64,000 nucleotides of DNA, taken from Alphaproteobacteria bacterium. GTDB taxonomy: Bacteria > Pseudomonadota > Alphaproteobacteria > Rs-D84. The notes under the pieces were generated by a model. The model ran no database searches, had not been told where the DNA came from, and saw only the letters and a program-made list of their open reading frames with translations. The translations under genes and the position numbers were made by a program. This document shows, piece after piece, positions 26,009 through 34,662 of the stretch. The stretch lies in assembly GCA_015062495.1 (NCBI GenBank), contig SUUN01000001.1, positions 285,069 through 349,068 of the forward strand. Reading direction: 5' to 3'. The first letter of the stretch is position 1. Every line of letters starts with the position of its first letter.

Positions 26009-27250
26009 CTAAACTACGTCATCATTTGCGGGTCGCAAAGTCTTGCTGATACGGATATTTGGGTTGTTTTCAATGCCACAGCGGTCACGAATAAACAATA
26101 ACGCCCAAAAGCCAATGCCAACCAATATTGCGCCCAGTATTAAAACGCTGTATCGCCAACTGCCCATCGTTCCGCCCAGGCCAATCAACAGGCATGTAAA
26201 CACATAGATTATATTATCGCCAATACTGTACAGCGATAAAATTACGGCGCGATATGATTGGGGCAAAAAGTCCTGAAATCGCGAATACAATAAAACATAC
26301 AATCCTGCGAACAATACATACGATGCACCCAACAGCCACAGTCCCGCCACAGAATAAAATATTCCGAACAAAACGTATCCCATACCCGCCACGCAAATTA
26401 TGGAAAACAAAATCCAGTCTGGAATTTTTTGGAATCTGTATGCAAATGTTTGTCCCAACACGGTGCATCCCAAAATAAAGAATTGGACAATTCCGACAAA
26501 CGCCACCGGCAACCCAATTTCTACACCAATTGGGCTTAAATAGTCATCCAGATAGCAAATATTACTGACCAACAATGTTAACATCATCATTAAAAATATA
26601 CACGGTGTACGAATACAAATCCGTGTGCCCGTCTTAAACAACGTCATAAATCGCGTCTTGCGTACGTGCCTACGCCCACTGCGCAGATGTGCGCGCGGTT
26701 TGATTCGCAACAAAAACACCACAGACAGCATCAAAATCGCAACAGAAATATATGTAATCCATTCATATCCTGCAAACATCAGCAATGAACCAAACGCAGA
26801 CAATGCGCCACCTGCCGCCACAACGTTTGATCGCGCACCCAGAACGCGTGCATAAATATCATGATGCCGCCGGGCGCGCAATTCGTCATACAGCATGCCT
26901 TCAAACGCGACATTCCAAAATGCCGTTTGTACGCCCCATAAAAACATTCCCAATGCGAAACCCAGGTATGTTGGGCATATCAACCATAATATAAACGCCA
27001 CCGCTTTTAATCCTTGGGCAAAAACCATAGCGTATCTTTGGCCCAGTTTATTTGTCATCCATGTAACAGGTATTTGCGTCATAAACGTTCCGACCGACAA
27101 AATAATAAACAGCGATGATAACTGCATGTCTGACATGCCGTGTTCCTGCATAAAAATTGCATACACCGGCGACAACAGCATCAGCTTATTAAAAAATGAA
27201 AACGCATAAATATTCGTCAGAAAACGACGCAAAGACGACTTCTTTTTCAT
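26009..27250 (-). CDS. MFS transporter (paralogue A)
   Basis: 413 residues with about 12 membrane helices. The N-terminal half has the MFS loop 2-3 motif in the form TWMTNKLGQRYAM (family GxxxDrxGrR-type). YAFSFFNKLMLLSPVYAIFMQEHG opens the protein and is nearly the same as the opening of the next gene's product. Substrate unknown. AAGGAAT precedes the ATG. The two MFS genes lie in tandem on the - strand, 60 bases apart, and look like a duplication that has since diverged. Confidence 0.85.
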   Translation of the reverse strand: MKKKSSLRRFLTNIYAFSFFNKLMLLSPVYAIFMQEHGMSDMQLSSLFIILSVGTFMTQIPVTWMTNKLGQRYAMVFAQGLKAVAFILWLICPTYLGFALGMFLWGVQTAFWNVAFEGMLYDELRARRHHDIYARVLGARSNVVAAGGALSAFGSLLMFAGYEWITYISVAILMLSVVFLLRIKPRAHLRSGRRHVRKTRFMTLFKTGTRICIRTPCIFLMMMLTLLVSNICYLDDYLSPIGVEIGLPVAFVGIVQFFILGCTVLGQTFAYRFQKIPDWILFSIICVAGMGYVLFGIFYSVAGLWLLGASYVLFAGLYVLLYSRFQDFLPQSYRAVILSLYSIGDNIIYVFTCLLIGLGGTMGSWRYSVLILGAILVGIGFWALLFIRDRCGIENNPNIRISKTLRPANDDVV

Positions 27251-27310
27251 ATTCCTTACCCATACACTATGAGATTATAATCATTTTTTATGAAAAAGCC
27301 CAGTCTAAAA

Positions 27311-28474
27311 TCACCTGTGTGTGACACATTGTTTGCGCATAAATACCATCGCCCACACCCCCAGGGTTATCATCAAGCCACCCAGTATAAATATACTGTA
27401 TCGCCAACTGCCCAATGTCGCGCCCAATCCAACAATGCCACATACAATCATATACAGGATATAGTTTACCGTTGTGTATAATGACAGCACAACGGAACGA
27501 TGACGTGGTGGAATCATATGCTGAAACCGGGAATACATTAATGTATATATCCCATAAAACAGCATATATGCAACACCCATCATCCACAATGCTGCCGGGG
27601 TATAATCCACGCCAAATCCAATGAACGCAATCCCAACAACCCCAATCAGAATATACAACAGCATTTCTGAGATATTTGCGAATTTATACGCAAATCGTTG
27701 ACCAATTGTTGCGCACCCCAATAAAAACAACGGCACAATTCCAACGTATTCGGTCGGAATTCCAATCTGCAATCCAATCGGACTTAAAAAATCGTCCAGG
27801 TATGGGATATTTATAATTAACAATGTTAACATCATAACGGACATCAGGCACGGCGTTTTTAGTGCTATCTTGACCCCTGTGCGCATCAATTTACGCATCG
27901 GAACAGACTTTGCTGTGGCGGTCGGTGTTGTCGGTCGATATGGCACGGCAATTAAGCAAATCATAGAAATCAATATTGCCGCAACCGATGCCCAGGTTAC
28001 CCAATCATACCCCATAAACATCAGCAATGAACCAAACGCAGACAGTGCCGTCCCAACAGATTCATACGTTGATTTTCGCCCCAGAATACGCGAATATTCG
28101 CGCTGTTTTCCGTACGCGGATACGGAATCGTATACCAGACCTTCGAACGCGACACTGCGAAAACCGGCCTGGACACCCCACAGGAACATCCCCACCACAA
28201 ATCCGGCATATATTGGCAACGCCAACCATAATAAAATTGCAAATGCCTTTAAAATTTGGCCGATAATCATAGACCAACGTTGGCCCACGCGATTTGTAAT
28301 GTATGTGATTGGTGCCTGGCCCAGAATTGTGCCCAGGGCCGATATAATAAACATTGTTGACAATTGCAAATCGGTCAGCCCATTGGCCTGCATAAAAATC
28401 GCATAGACAGGTGTCAGCAATAAAAACTTGTTAAAAAATGAAAATCCGTACAGGGATGCCAGCAATCTTGTCAT
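27311..28474 (-). CDS. MFS transporter (paralogue B)
   Basis: 387 residues from the ATG at 28474, which follows AAAGGAAAGG; an earlier in-frame ATG has no ribosome site. Twelve predicted helices; loop motif TYITNRVGQRWSM; opening YGFSFFNKFLLLTPVYAIFMQ closely matches paralogue A, as do the segments around YLDDFLSPIGLQIGIP and SFSRFQ-type ends. It is upstream of paralogue A in transcription order. Export of a shared or related small molecule is likely; the substrate cannot be told. Confidence 0.85.
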   Translation of the reverse strand: MTRLLASLYGFSFFNKFLLLTPVYAIFMQANGLTDLQLSTMFIISALGTILGQAPITYITNRVGQRWSMIIGQILKAFAILLWLALPIYAGFVVGMFLWGVQAGFRSVAFEGLVYDSVSAYGKQREYSRILGRKSTYESVGTALSAFGSLLMFMGYDWVTWASVAAILISMICLIAVPYRPTTPTATAKSVPMRKLMRTGVKIALKTPCLMSVMMLTLLIINIPYLDDFLSPIGLQIGIPTEYVGIVPLFLLGCATIGQRFAYKFANISEMLLYILIGVVGIAFIGFGVDYTPAALWMMGVAYMLFYGIYTLMYSRFQHMIPPRHRSVVLSLYTTVNYILYMIVCGIVGLGATLGSWRYSIFILGGLMITLGVWAMVFMRKQCVTHR

Positions 28475-28533
28475 AACGCCTTTCCTTTTGGAAAAAAGTA
28501 TAATCAAAAAACGATAAAAAAGTACAGTAAATA

Positions 28534-28562
28534 TTGAAAATTTGTCAAATTTGAACTATAAT
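28534..28562 (+). promoter_or_regulatory. Promoter for the 807-residue protein
   Basis: TTGAAA (28534-28539), 17-base spacer, TATAAT (28557-28562); start about 20 bases before the ATG. Confidence 0.72.
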
Positions 28563-28588
28563 AAATTGGATAGACAAAGGGTGCGATT

Positions 28589-31012
28589 ATGGCAGATGTA
28601 AAGATGGCTGATTTTTTGTTGCAGTATTTTATGCAGTTGCGTTTCAATGAAATGCCACCAGAAGTGCGCGCCCAGTACGATGCATATGCCAAAAGCGATG
28701 ATTTTCGCGGTCATATGAAGGAATGGAAAGCACGTTTAGCGGGTCATGACTTGCCAGATCCAAATGGTCCGGACTATCACTTGACCGAAGATGAGTGGAA
28801 AGAACTATTTCGTGAATTCCAAAGCGCATTTCGTAAAATGGATACCAATCGCAAGAACTTTGTCAACGCGGTTGATTTTGGTATAAACAACAAAGATGCG
28901 ATTGAATTTCTGGACGAATATTTTGGGGCAGGAAAACTGTTCGACAAAGCAACCGCCAGCCCCGCCGCCGAGGCACAGATTCAAGTATTAGCCAATGTAT
29001 TAAATTCATATAAAAATATCCTTGAAATTCAATTCTCGGAATGGGGGTTGACTGGTGGTGATTTCTCGTATAATGACTTGACCAAGGGTATCAAAGACAA
29101 GAAATATAATACGGATAGTGATTTTCAGACCAAGGTCAAAAATGTCGCGTATTACCTGACGGCATATACGACAAATCCGTACTACAAAAATGATGACTTG
29201 ATACGTGCGCTGGGTGGAAACGCATTTGACTTTAAGGACATTCAGGAAGGCTTTGACGATAAAGCGGTTGACCCTGCAAAATTAAATGCGTTTAAAACCG
29301 AGTATGATATCCTGTTGCGTACTTTGGCGCACAAGGATAAAATCCGTGACGTATTCCCATCTGACAAAATAAAAACGGCATTTAATACCGCCAAAGAAAA
29401 TGTTGCCTATGATGATAAAAACAGCAAAGATTATGTGCCGCCAAAACGCGACGATGAATTAACACCACTGCAACAACTTTCTAGGTGGGCGGATGATACG
29501 TATGCCGACGTGTTTGAAAAATACATCAAGTTCAAGGGCGACAGACTGTATTTTTCACCACAGGCAAAACAAATTGTTGCCGCTATACACAAGGCCAAGG
29601 TTAAACCAACCGATGGTATCAAAGGCGTCTTGGACAAGGCAGGTGATATAGAAAAGGGATTGTTGTACAAATCGCCCAAGGCAACCGAACACTTTAAATG
29701 GTTTACCAAAACGATGGGCGAACTAAGCAATACAATGCCCAAGGCGTTTGAGGGTGCGTTGCGCAATGGTCGCCAAATGCACGCAATAATCGAAGAAATG
29801 ATTATGATTGCCGTACGTGACGGCAAGGTGGACGAGGCCAAAAGCGCAATGGAAGTCTTGTCCGTTATCAAATACGGATACACCACCAGCAAGATTATGG
29901 ACGCACTGGGCAAGGAAAAGTTAAGCATCTTTTCCGACGGTAAATTGTCTTGGAATAAAAACGAAGGAATGAAATTCGTTACAACCGCCCTGGACAAAAG
30001 TATTAAAACTGCATTTATGGGGATTGGGTACGGTATCACCATGGTTGGGAATGCAATCAACCTGTCGGGCAGCAAGTTTAACGGTCGTCGCGGCCGAATG
30101 ATGGACAAACAACAAGAATGGGCAACGCAAAATGCCGCGGATAAGGCCGCCGCCCAGACCCGCAGAAACACCCTGAATACCCAGGACCAAGCATTGATTC
30201 AGCAAGAAAATCAAAACAAAAGCGATGTAAATCAGAATCTGCAACCTGGTCAACGGACTATTACAGACGCAAATTTTCAACAACAAAAAACAGACCTAGA
30301 AACCGCTCGAACCGCCGAAGACGCAGAAAAGACACGCCTGGAACAGCGCACCCAAGATCCTGCATATATGGCGTCTGCGCAACGGGTTAATGATTATAAT
30401 AATTTATTACAGGAACAAACCTCGTACCAACAAAATCAACCAGTTCTGACCCAGCAAATCGCTGATTTGGATAACCAGATTCAAGCAATTCAGACCGATC
30501 CAAACATGTCCCAGACAGAAAAAGATATGCGCAGTCAGGGATTGATTCAGAATAAGATAGAAAAACAAAATCAACTGGCTCAGATAAATCAAAGACTGGC
30601 CGATATACCGAACGAACTGAATGCGATAACAACGAATCCAAACTGGACAAACGATCAACACATCGTTCAACAGCATCAGGCGGAAACGCAGGCTTATAAT
30701 AATACAGTTGACCAAAATAATGCCCAAAAAGACAGAATCAAAAAATGGGAAAATGCGACCAAAAGTATCGAGGAAATCAACGAACGCATATCCAAACGTG
30801 ACGAAGTTATGGACAAGTGGGACGATAACCACAAGGATAAATACCTGGAACTGATGGCGTATTGGGATATGCTGGAAAGCGGACGCAATACGCATATGGG
30901 AAAAATGTATAACTGGAAACCAATCAAGGCAGGCAATGCCCAGAAAAAATTTGATGGACAAAAACAGACAATTATTTCCGATTATCTGTCAGGGTATTCA
31001 TATGCGGCTTGA
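28589..31012 (+). CDS. Large coiled-coil protein of unknown function
   Basis: 807 residues, no signal peptide, not recognised. Residues 1-450 are mixed helical, Lys/Asp/Tyr-rich. A short hydrophobic patch (FMGIGYGITMVGNAINL, about 473-489) could touch a membrane. From about 510 to 740 the chain is Gln/Asn-rich and strongly helical (QQENQNKSDVNQNLQPGQ; DLDNQIQAIQTDP) with coiled-coil heptads. The end is WDMLESGRNTHMGKMYNWKP. The style (long, Gln-rich, cytosolic start) recalls effector or structural proteins, but nothing visible proves secretion. Own promoter; ribosome site AAAGGG. Confidence 0.7.
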   Translation: MADVKMADFLLQYFMQLRFNEMPPEVRAQYDAYAKSDDFRGHMKEWKARLAGHDLPDPNGPDYHLTEDEWKELFREFQSAFRKMDTNRKNFVNAVDFGINNKDAIEFLDEYFGAGKLFDKATASPAAEAQIQVLANVLNSYKNILEIQFSEWGLTGGDFSYNDLTKGIKDKKYNTDSDFQTKVKNVAYYLTAYTTNPYYKNDDLIRALGGNAFDFKDIQEGFDDKAVDPAKLNAFKTEYDILLRTLAHKDKIRDVFPSDKIKTAFNTAKENVAYDDKNSKDYVPPKRDDELTPLQQLSRWADDTYADVFEKYIKFKGDRLYFSPQAKQIVAAIHKAKVKPTDGIKGVLDKAGDIEKGLLYKSPKATEHFKWFTKTMGELSNTMPKAFEGALRNGRQMHAIIEEMIMIAVRDGKVDEAKSAMEVLSVIKYGYTTSKIMDALGKEKLSIFSDGKLSWNKNEGMKFVTTALDKSIKTAFMGIGYGITMVGNAINLSGSKFNGRRGRMMDKQQEWATQNAADKAAAQTRRNTLNTQDQALIQQENQNKSDVNQNLQPGQRTITDANFQQQKTDLETARTAEDAEKTRLEQRTQDPAYMASAQRVNDYNNLLQEQTSYQQNQPVLTQQIADLDNQIQAIQTDPNMSQTEKDMRSQGLIQNKIEKQNQLAQINQRLADIPNELNAITTNPNWTNDQHIVQQHQAETQAYNNTVDQNNAQKDRIKKWENATKSIEEINERISKRDEVMDKWDDNHKDKYLELMAYWDMLESGRNTHMGKMYNWKPIKAGNAQKKFDGQKQTIISDYLSGYSYAA

Positions 31013-31037
31013 TTTTTTTGGTGATTTGTGATATAAT
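31009..31037 (+). promoter_or_regulatory. Promoter of the two-hairpin leader before the tail-fibre-like gene
   Basis: TTGATT (31009-31014, overlapping the end of the previous gene), 17-base spacer, TATAAT (31032-31037). Confidence 0.68.
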
Positions 31038-31045
31038 ATGGACAT

Positions 31046-31076
31046 GCGTCATCGGGAACGATGGCGTTTGTTTTTT
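31046..31076 (+). terminator. Leader hairpin 1 with GGAA tetraloop and T-tract
   Basis: CGTCATCG, loop GGAA, CGATGGCG (8 bp with one G-U), then TTTGTTTTTT; starts only a few bases after the predicted transcription start. Confidence 0.7.
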
Positions 31077-31080
31077 ATAT

Positions 31081-31107
31081 ACCCGCCTGCTGGCGGGCTT
31101 TTTTTAT
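31081..31107 (+). terminator. Leader hairpin 2 (terminator)
   Basis: CCCGCC, loop TGCT, GGCGGG, then CTTTTTTTATTTT, still upstream of the gene at 31134. Confidence 0.82.
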
Positions 31108-31133
31108 TTTCATGAAAACAAAAAGGATTACTT

Positions 31134-31706
31134 ATGACACGTGTATTACAACTGCGACGTGGCAGTACCGCGCAAAATGACAGTTTTACCGGTCTGCCCG
31201 GCGAAATTACAATGGATACAGACGCCAAGACCGTGCGTATTCATGATGGTGAAACATTGGGTGGATTTGCACTGATGCGCGCGGATAACGCGGCAACCAA
31301 CACCGGAACATTTGATATTACAACGGTTTCTGATGAATTTTGGGCAGATATGGTCGCGCGCCATGCGCCTGCGCCATTTACGGTTGCAAAATCAACCCCA
31401 ATCCAGATGAACAGTAAAACCAGTCATGTAAACTGTATATTCAGCACCGCCCCCATGCCAACATTTGTGCGGGTTGCGCTGATTTGCCAGAATGACCAGG
31501 CCGGATACACCGCAGGCGACGAAGTATGGTCATTTGGAATTGGGGACTGTGCCAATATAACACCAAACTGTTTTATTGATGGGAATGGGCTGAACGTGCG
31601 CTTGATGGTTGGTGCACAAACGTACTGGGCCCCGCATCGCGACACAGGAATACGAACACAACTGAGTGATGAAAATTGGCGTATTTTATTCTATGTTTAT
31701 TATTGA
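31134..31706 (+). CDS. Orphan phage tail-fibre-like protein (MtdN-type N-terminus)
   Basis: 190 residues. The first 50 residues (MTRVLQLRRGSTAQ, GLPGEITMDTDAKTVRIHD, GGFAL) match the N-terminal domain found on many phage tail fibres and receptor-binding proteins, as in the major tropism determinant. The remaining 140 residues are beta-rich (FVRVALICQNDQAGYTAGDE) and end in ENWRILFYVYY. No other tail gene is nearby. Ribosome site AAAAGGATT. It sits behind a leader with two terminators, the same arrangement as the MuF gene at 42869. It may be domesticated or a phage remnant. Confidence 0.7.
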   Translation: MTRVLQLRRGSTAQNDSFTGLPGEITMDTDAKTVRIHDGETLGGFALMRADNAATNTGTFDITTVSDEFWADMVARHAPAPFTVAKSTPIQMNSKTSHVNCIFSTAPMPTFVRVALICQNDQAGYTAGDEVWSFGIGDCANITPNCFIDGNGLNVRLMVGAQTYWAPHRDTGIRTQLSDENWRILFYVYY

Positions 31707-31731
31707 AAATCGTAAAAAACATTGCTATGCT
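31703..31731 (+). promoter_or_regulatory. Promoter for ackA
   Basis: TTGAAA (31703-31708), 17-base spacer, TATGCT (31726-31731). Confidence 0.65.
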
Positions 31732-31760
31732 GTGCGCCGAAGAAGAAAAAAGGATTTCAT

Positions 31761-33017
31761 ATGTATATACTTGCATTAAATTGTGGTTCTTCGTCCCTGA
31801 AATACCAGGTCTTTGACGCAGGCACAAAAAGCGCCATTGTCGGTGGCAATGTTGAAAAAATTGGTTTGCCAGATTCTTTTGTAACCCAGAAATATCCAGA
31901 TGGCACAAAACAAAAGAAAGAAACACCAATGAAAAATCATGACGAAGCATTGAATGTTGTTTTGTTCATGTTGCGCGAAGCGTCTATTGACCTGAATGAA
32001 ATTGGTGGCGTGGGTCATCGTGTTGTTATGGGTGGCGATAAATTTGCATCGTCTGTTGAAATCACAGACGAAGTTATCAAGACAATTGATAAATTGTCAC
32101 CACTGGCACCATTGCACAATCCGCCGGCACTGCGTGGTATTATGACTGCAAAACAGTTGTTGCCAAATGCAACACAGGTTGCAGTATTTGATACTGCGTT
32201 CCACCAGACAATGCCAGACTATTCATATCGCTATGCCGTTCCACGCGCATGGTACACGGAATTGGGCGTACGTAAATATGGTTTCCACGGGACAAGCCAC
32301 CTGTACGTGTCTAAACGTGCGGCGGCAATGTTGGGCAAACCGGCCGATCAGTGCAATTTGATTACAATGCATATCGGTTCGGGTGCGTCTGCAACGGCCA
32401 TTCGCAATGGTATTTCTGTTGACACATCCCTGGGGATGACACCATTGTCGGGTCTGACCATGGGAACACGTCCAGGCGACCTGGACCCAGGTGTTGTTCT
32501 GTATGTTATGGAACAGTTAAAATTGTCACCGGCCCAGATGCAAACACACTTAAGCAAGGATTCAGGCTTGAAAGGCTTAACAGAATGTTATGCCGACCGT
32601 CGCGATGTTGAAGAAAACAAAGCAACCAACGATTCATGCCGCTTGGCCATTGATATGGAAGTGCAAAATGTAAAAAAATATATTGGCGCATTCATGGCCG
32701 AACTGGGGCGCGTTGATGCGGTTGTGTTCACCGCCGGTGTTGGTGAAAACGATGAATATCTGCGTGGCAAGTTCTGTGAAGGCTTGGAAAACCTGGGTAT
32801 CAAGTTGGATATGAATAAAAATAACGAAACATTGGCGCGTAAAGGTGCAGGTGAAACAGTTATCAGCACACCTGACAGCCCAGTTAAGTTGTTTATGATT
32901 CCAACAAATGAAGAATTGGTAATTGTCGAAGATACCTTGGCGATTATGAACAAGAAATATAATCCAAATCACTTGTTAATGGATTATAGTTTCGCCCAGA
33001 ATCAAAAACAAAAATAA
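31761..33017 (+). CDS. ackA: Acetate kinase
   Basis: 418 residues from the ATG at 31761 (AAAAGGATT upstream); an earlier in-frame ATG overlaps the promoter. ASKHA signature ILALNCGSSSLKYQVF at the start; GHRVVMGGDKF with the substrate-contact Arg, VFDTAFHQTMP, RKYGFHGTSHLYVS with the catalytic region, MHIGSGASATAI, MGTRPGDLDPG and FTAGVGEND. Converts acetyl phosphate plus ADP to acetate plus ATP, so it indicates acetate formation. No pta gene is next to it in this window. Confidence 0.97.
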   Translation: MYILALNCGSSSLKYQVFDAGTKSAIVGGNVEKIGLPDSFVTQKYPDGTKQKKETPMKNHDEALNVVLFMLREASIDLNEIGGVGHRVVMGGDKFASSVEITDEVIKTIDKLSPLAPLHNPPALRGIMTAKQLLPNATQVAVFDTAFHQTMPDYSYRYAVPRAWYTELGVRKYGFHGTSHLYVSKRAAAMLGKPADQCNLITMHIGSGASATAIRNGISVDTSLGMTPLSGLTMGTRPGDLDPGVVLYVMEQLKLSPAQMQTHLSKDSGLKGLTECYADRRDVEENKATNDSCRLAIDMEVQNVKKYIGAFMAELGRVDAVVFTAGVGENDEYLRGKFCEGLENLGIKLDMNKNNETLARKGAGETVISTPDSPVKLFMIPTNEELVIVEDTLAIMNKKYNPNHLLMDYSFAQNQKQK

Positions 33018-33018
33018 A

Positions 33019-33047
33019 GAAATCCCCCCGACCGGGGGATTTTTTTA
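33019..33047. terminator. Bidirectional terminator between ackA and the Cys-rich gene
   Basis: ATCCCCC, loop CGACC, GGGGGAT, then T7. Confidence 0.88.
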
Positions 33048-33878
33048 GTTTTGATACTTACAATTATATGAAAATTTAAAAGTCCCTGTACTATCGGTAA
33101 TACTTACATTTTGTGGCGCATAGCACGACGTCACACCCAAAGAACCGTCGCTACGTGCTATTTCTTCCACGTCTTCATTACCAACGGTTGGGCAATACTT
33201 ACAGGTTGCATAACCATCTGTAAAGGCCCTGTAAAACCCTGAAAGGCATGTAAAAGTGTTGTTATCGGTATCACAAGAAGCCATTGCTGTCTCGCTATCG
33301 CCGACTATCCCATCCCAATCACACGGATAGCAGGTGGACGACCAATCTACATCTTCATGATTAGACACATGATCCGGTTTGCATTGATATGAACTTTGGT
33401 AACTGCAACTATTTTCCGTTGCCAGATATGTACGTTTTAGCTGTTTATTTCCAGTAACATCTGTCCAATCAAGATAATTATATTCCATCGTACCCCCAAT
33501 AATATTGTCAACACCGACATCAACGACCAAATAATCCGCATCATAAAAAGGTGGATAGTTACTGCAGTCACCTATAGGCTCAGTTGGATCTTCTAAAAGA
33601 GAAGTATCTACATCATGACAACATAACGTGTATGGCTCATTCCACCCGTAAGCATAATCACGCGCCTCGGTAATATCAAAATAACATTCGTTGGGGGCTT
33701 GACAATAACTAAGGTCACCCGTCAGTTCTTCACATTCAATCAACATTGGCCCACAAATATCTGTAACGTGGCCGGCACTATTTTCTTGCTCCCATAAACT
33801 TTCTGACCACGCTTCAAGAGCAACCGACGCGGTTGTCCACCCAATTGCCACACCCAAACCGACGTTTAGATTCGGCAA
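33045..33878 (-). CDS. Cys-rich protein, paralogous C-terminus to the 14.8-kb protein; start uncertain
   Basis: 277 residues from a TTG at 33878; no in-frame ATG exists before an upstream stop. Over 20 cysteines in pairs (CEELTGDLSYC, CCHDVD, STCYPCDW, CLSGFYRAFTDGYATCKYC). The C-terminus SCYAPQNVSITDSTGTF...NCKY matches the end of the secreted protein at 14829-15569. That relative has a normal signal peptide, while this one opens with LNVGLGVAIGWTTASVALEAW, at best a poor one. A frameshift or lost 5' end is possible. A promoter lies at 33988-34016. Confidence 0.6.
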   Translation of the reverse strand: MPNLNVGLGVAIGWTTASVALEAWSESLWEQENSAGHVTDICGPMLIECEELTGDLSYCQAPNECYFDITEARDYAYGWNEPYTLCCHDVDTSLLEDPTEPIGDCSNYPPFYDADYLVVDVGVDNIIGGTMEYNYLDWTDVTGNKQLKRTYLATENSCSYQSSYQCKPDHVSNHEDVDWSSTCYPCDWDGIVGDSETAMASCDTDNNTFTCLSGFYRAFTDGYATCKYCPTVGNEDVEEIARSDGSLGVTSCYAPQNVSITDSTGTFKFSYNCKYQN

Positions 33879-33987
33879 TAAAATGGGGGATAAATTATGC
33901 GGAAATCTGGGAATAAATTTTGGGGATTAATGTCGAAAACAATCGTCCCTTTGGATTCGGCATTGTTTTTCTTGCTCTATGCCATGT

Positions 33988-34016
33988 ATTATACCGCATT
34001 GCGCGTTTTTTGGCAA
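33988..34016 (-). promoter_or_regulatory. Promoter for the Cys-rich gene at 33 kb
   Basis: - strand TTGCCA (34016-34011), 17-base spacer, TATAAT (33993-33988). The 100-base leader holds near-repeats (TGCCGAATC twice) before the TTG start; otherwise 33879-34070 shows nothing convincing. Confidence 0.65.
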
Positions 34017-34069
34017 TATGTTTTTTGGTAAGATAAATAAAAGTTTATCTTAGCATTCATATCTCAAAT

Positions 34070-34097
34070 AAAAATCCCCCGGCTGGGGGATTTTTAT
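34070..34097. terminator. Terminator after the small lipoprotein gene
   Basis: ATCCCCC, loop GGCT, GGGGGAT, then TTTTTATT. Confidence 0.85.
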
Positions 34098-34246
34098 TAA
34101 CAACCACCGGTCATATTGCCAATGATTTTAGAAACCGAGATATCCTTGTGCAGCAGGAAATCATATTCACAATTACCAGATTTATAATGCCCCATGCATG
34201 CGCTTAATGTCAAAACGGCAAACAATGCCAATAATGCTTTTTTCAT
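34097..34246 (-). CDS. Small lipoprotein, 49 residues
   Basis: From the ATG at 34246, preceded by AAAGGAGAA. Signal sequence MKKALLALFAVLTLSAC with lipobox LSAC at residue 17, then 32 mature residues with two more Cys (NCEYDFLLHKDISVSKIIGNMTGGC). The upstream in-frame part overlaps nothing real. It would be lipid-anchored in the inner or outer membrane. Last gene behind yraN and the VirB8-like genes; function unknown. Confidence 0.72.
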   Translation of the reverse strand: MKKALLALFAVLTLSACMGHYKSGNCEYDFLLHKDISVSKIIGNMTGGC

Positions 34247-34311
34247 GTGTTCTCCTTTTATAGTTAGGTCAATACCCAGATTATACAAGAACGCATTCCC
34301 ATTTTCAATAT

Positions 34312-34662
34312 TTATATGGCGTTTTTTATCCAATGAATATGAAATCCACAAACCGCAATAATGTCAAAGCGCGCATTACCACCCCACCCTGTTTTCATAA
34401 TATACGTTTCCGCCGCACGGCGCAGGCGCGCCGCCTGGGTGGGCGTCACCGCATCGCAGGCAGTGTGGATGGTGGGGCGATTTTTAACCTCTATAAAAAC
34501 AAGTAATTGTCCGCGGCGGGCAATTATGTCAATTTCAGCACGGTGCGTGTTGCGGCCCGTGATATAGCGCGATTTTACAATACTAAACCCGTGCAGGCGC
34601 AAATAAGCACGCGCCAGAAATTCGGCGAACAGTCCACGTTGATAAGATGTTTTAGAATGCAT
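34312..34662 (-). CDS. yraN: YraN/UPF0102 family, predicted endonuclease-fold protein
   Basis: 116 residues. Family pattern: GLFAEFLARAYLRLHGF at the N-terminus, then the PD-(D/E)xK-like core AEIDIIARRGQLLVFIEVKNR (Asp and Glu-x-Lys), and ARFDIIAV near the end. Members resemble Holliday-junction resolvases, but their substrate is unknown. The first codons overlap the end of the upstream gene by eleven bases. Confidence 0.88.
   Translation of the reverse strand: MHSKTSYQRGLFAEFLARAYLRLHGFSIVKSRYITGRNTHRAEIDIIARRGQLLVFIEVKNRPTIHTACDAVTPTQAARLRRAAETYIMKTGWGGNARFDIIAVCGFHIHWIKNAI

Noticed and set aside
33898-34032. 44-residue hydrophobic reading frame on the + strand
   Set aside because: It lies over the - strand promoter and leader, has no ribosome site and no recognisable feature.
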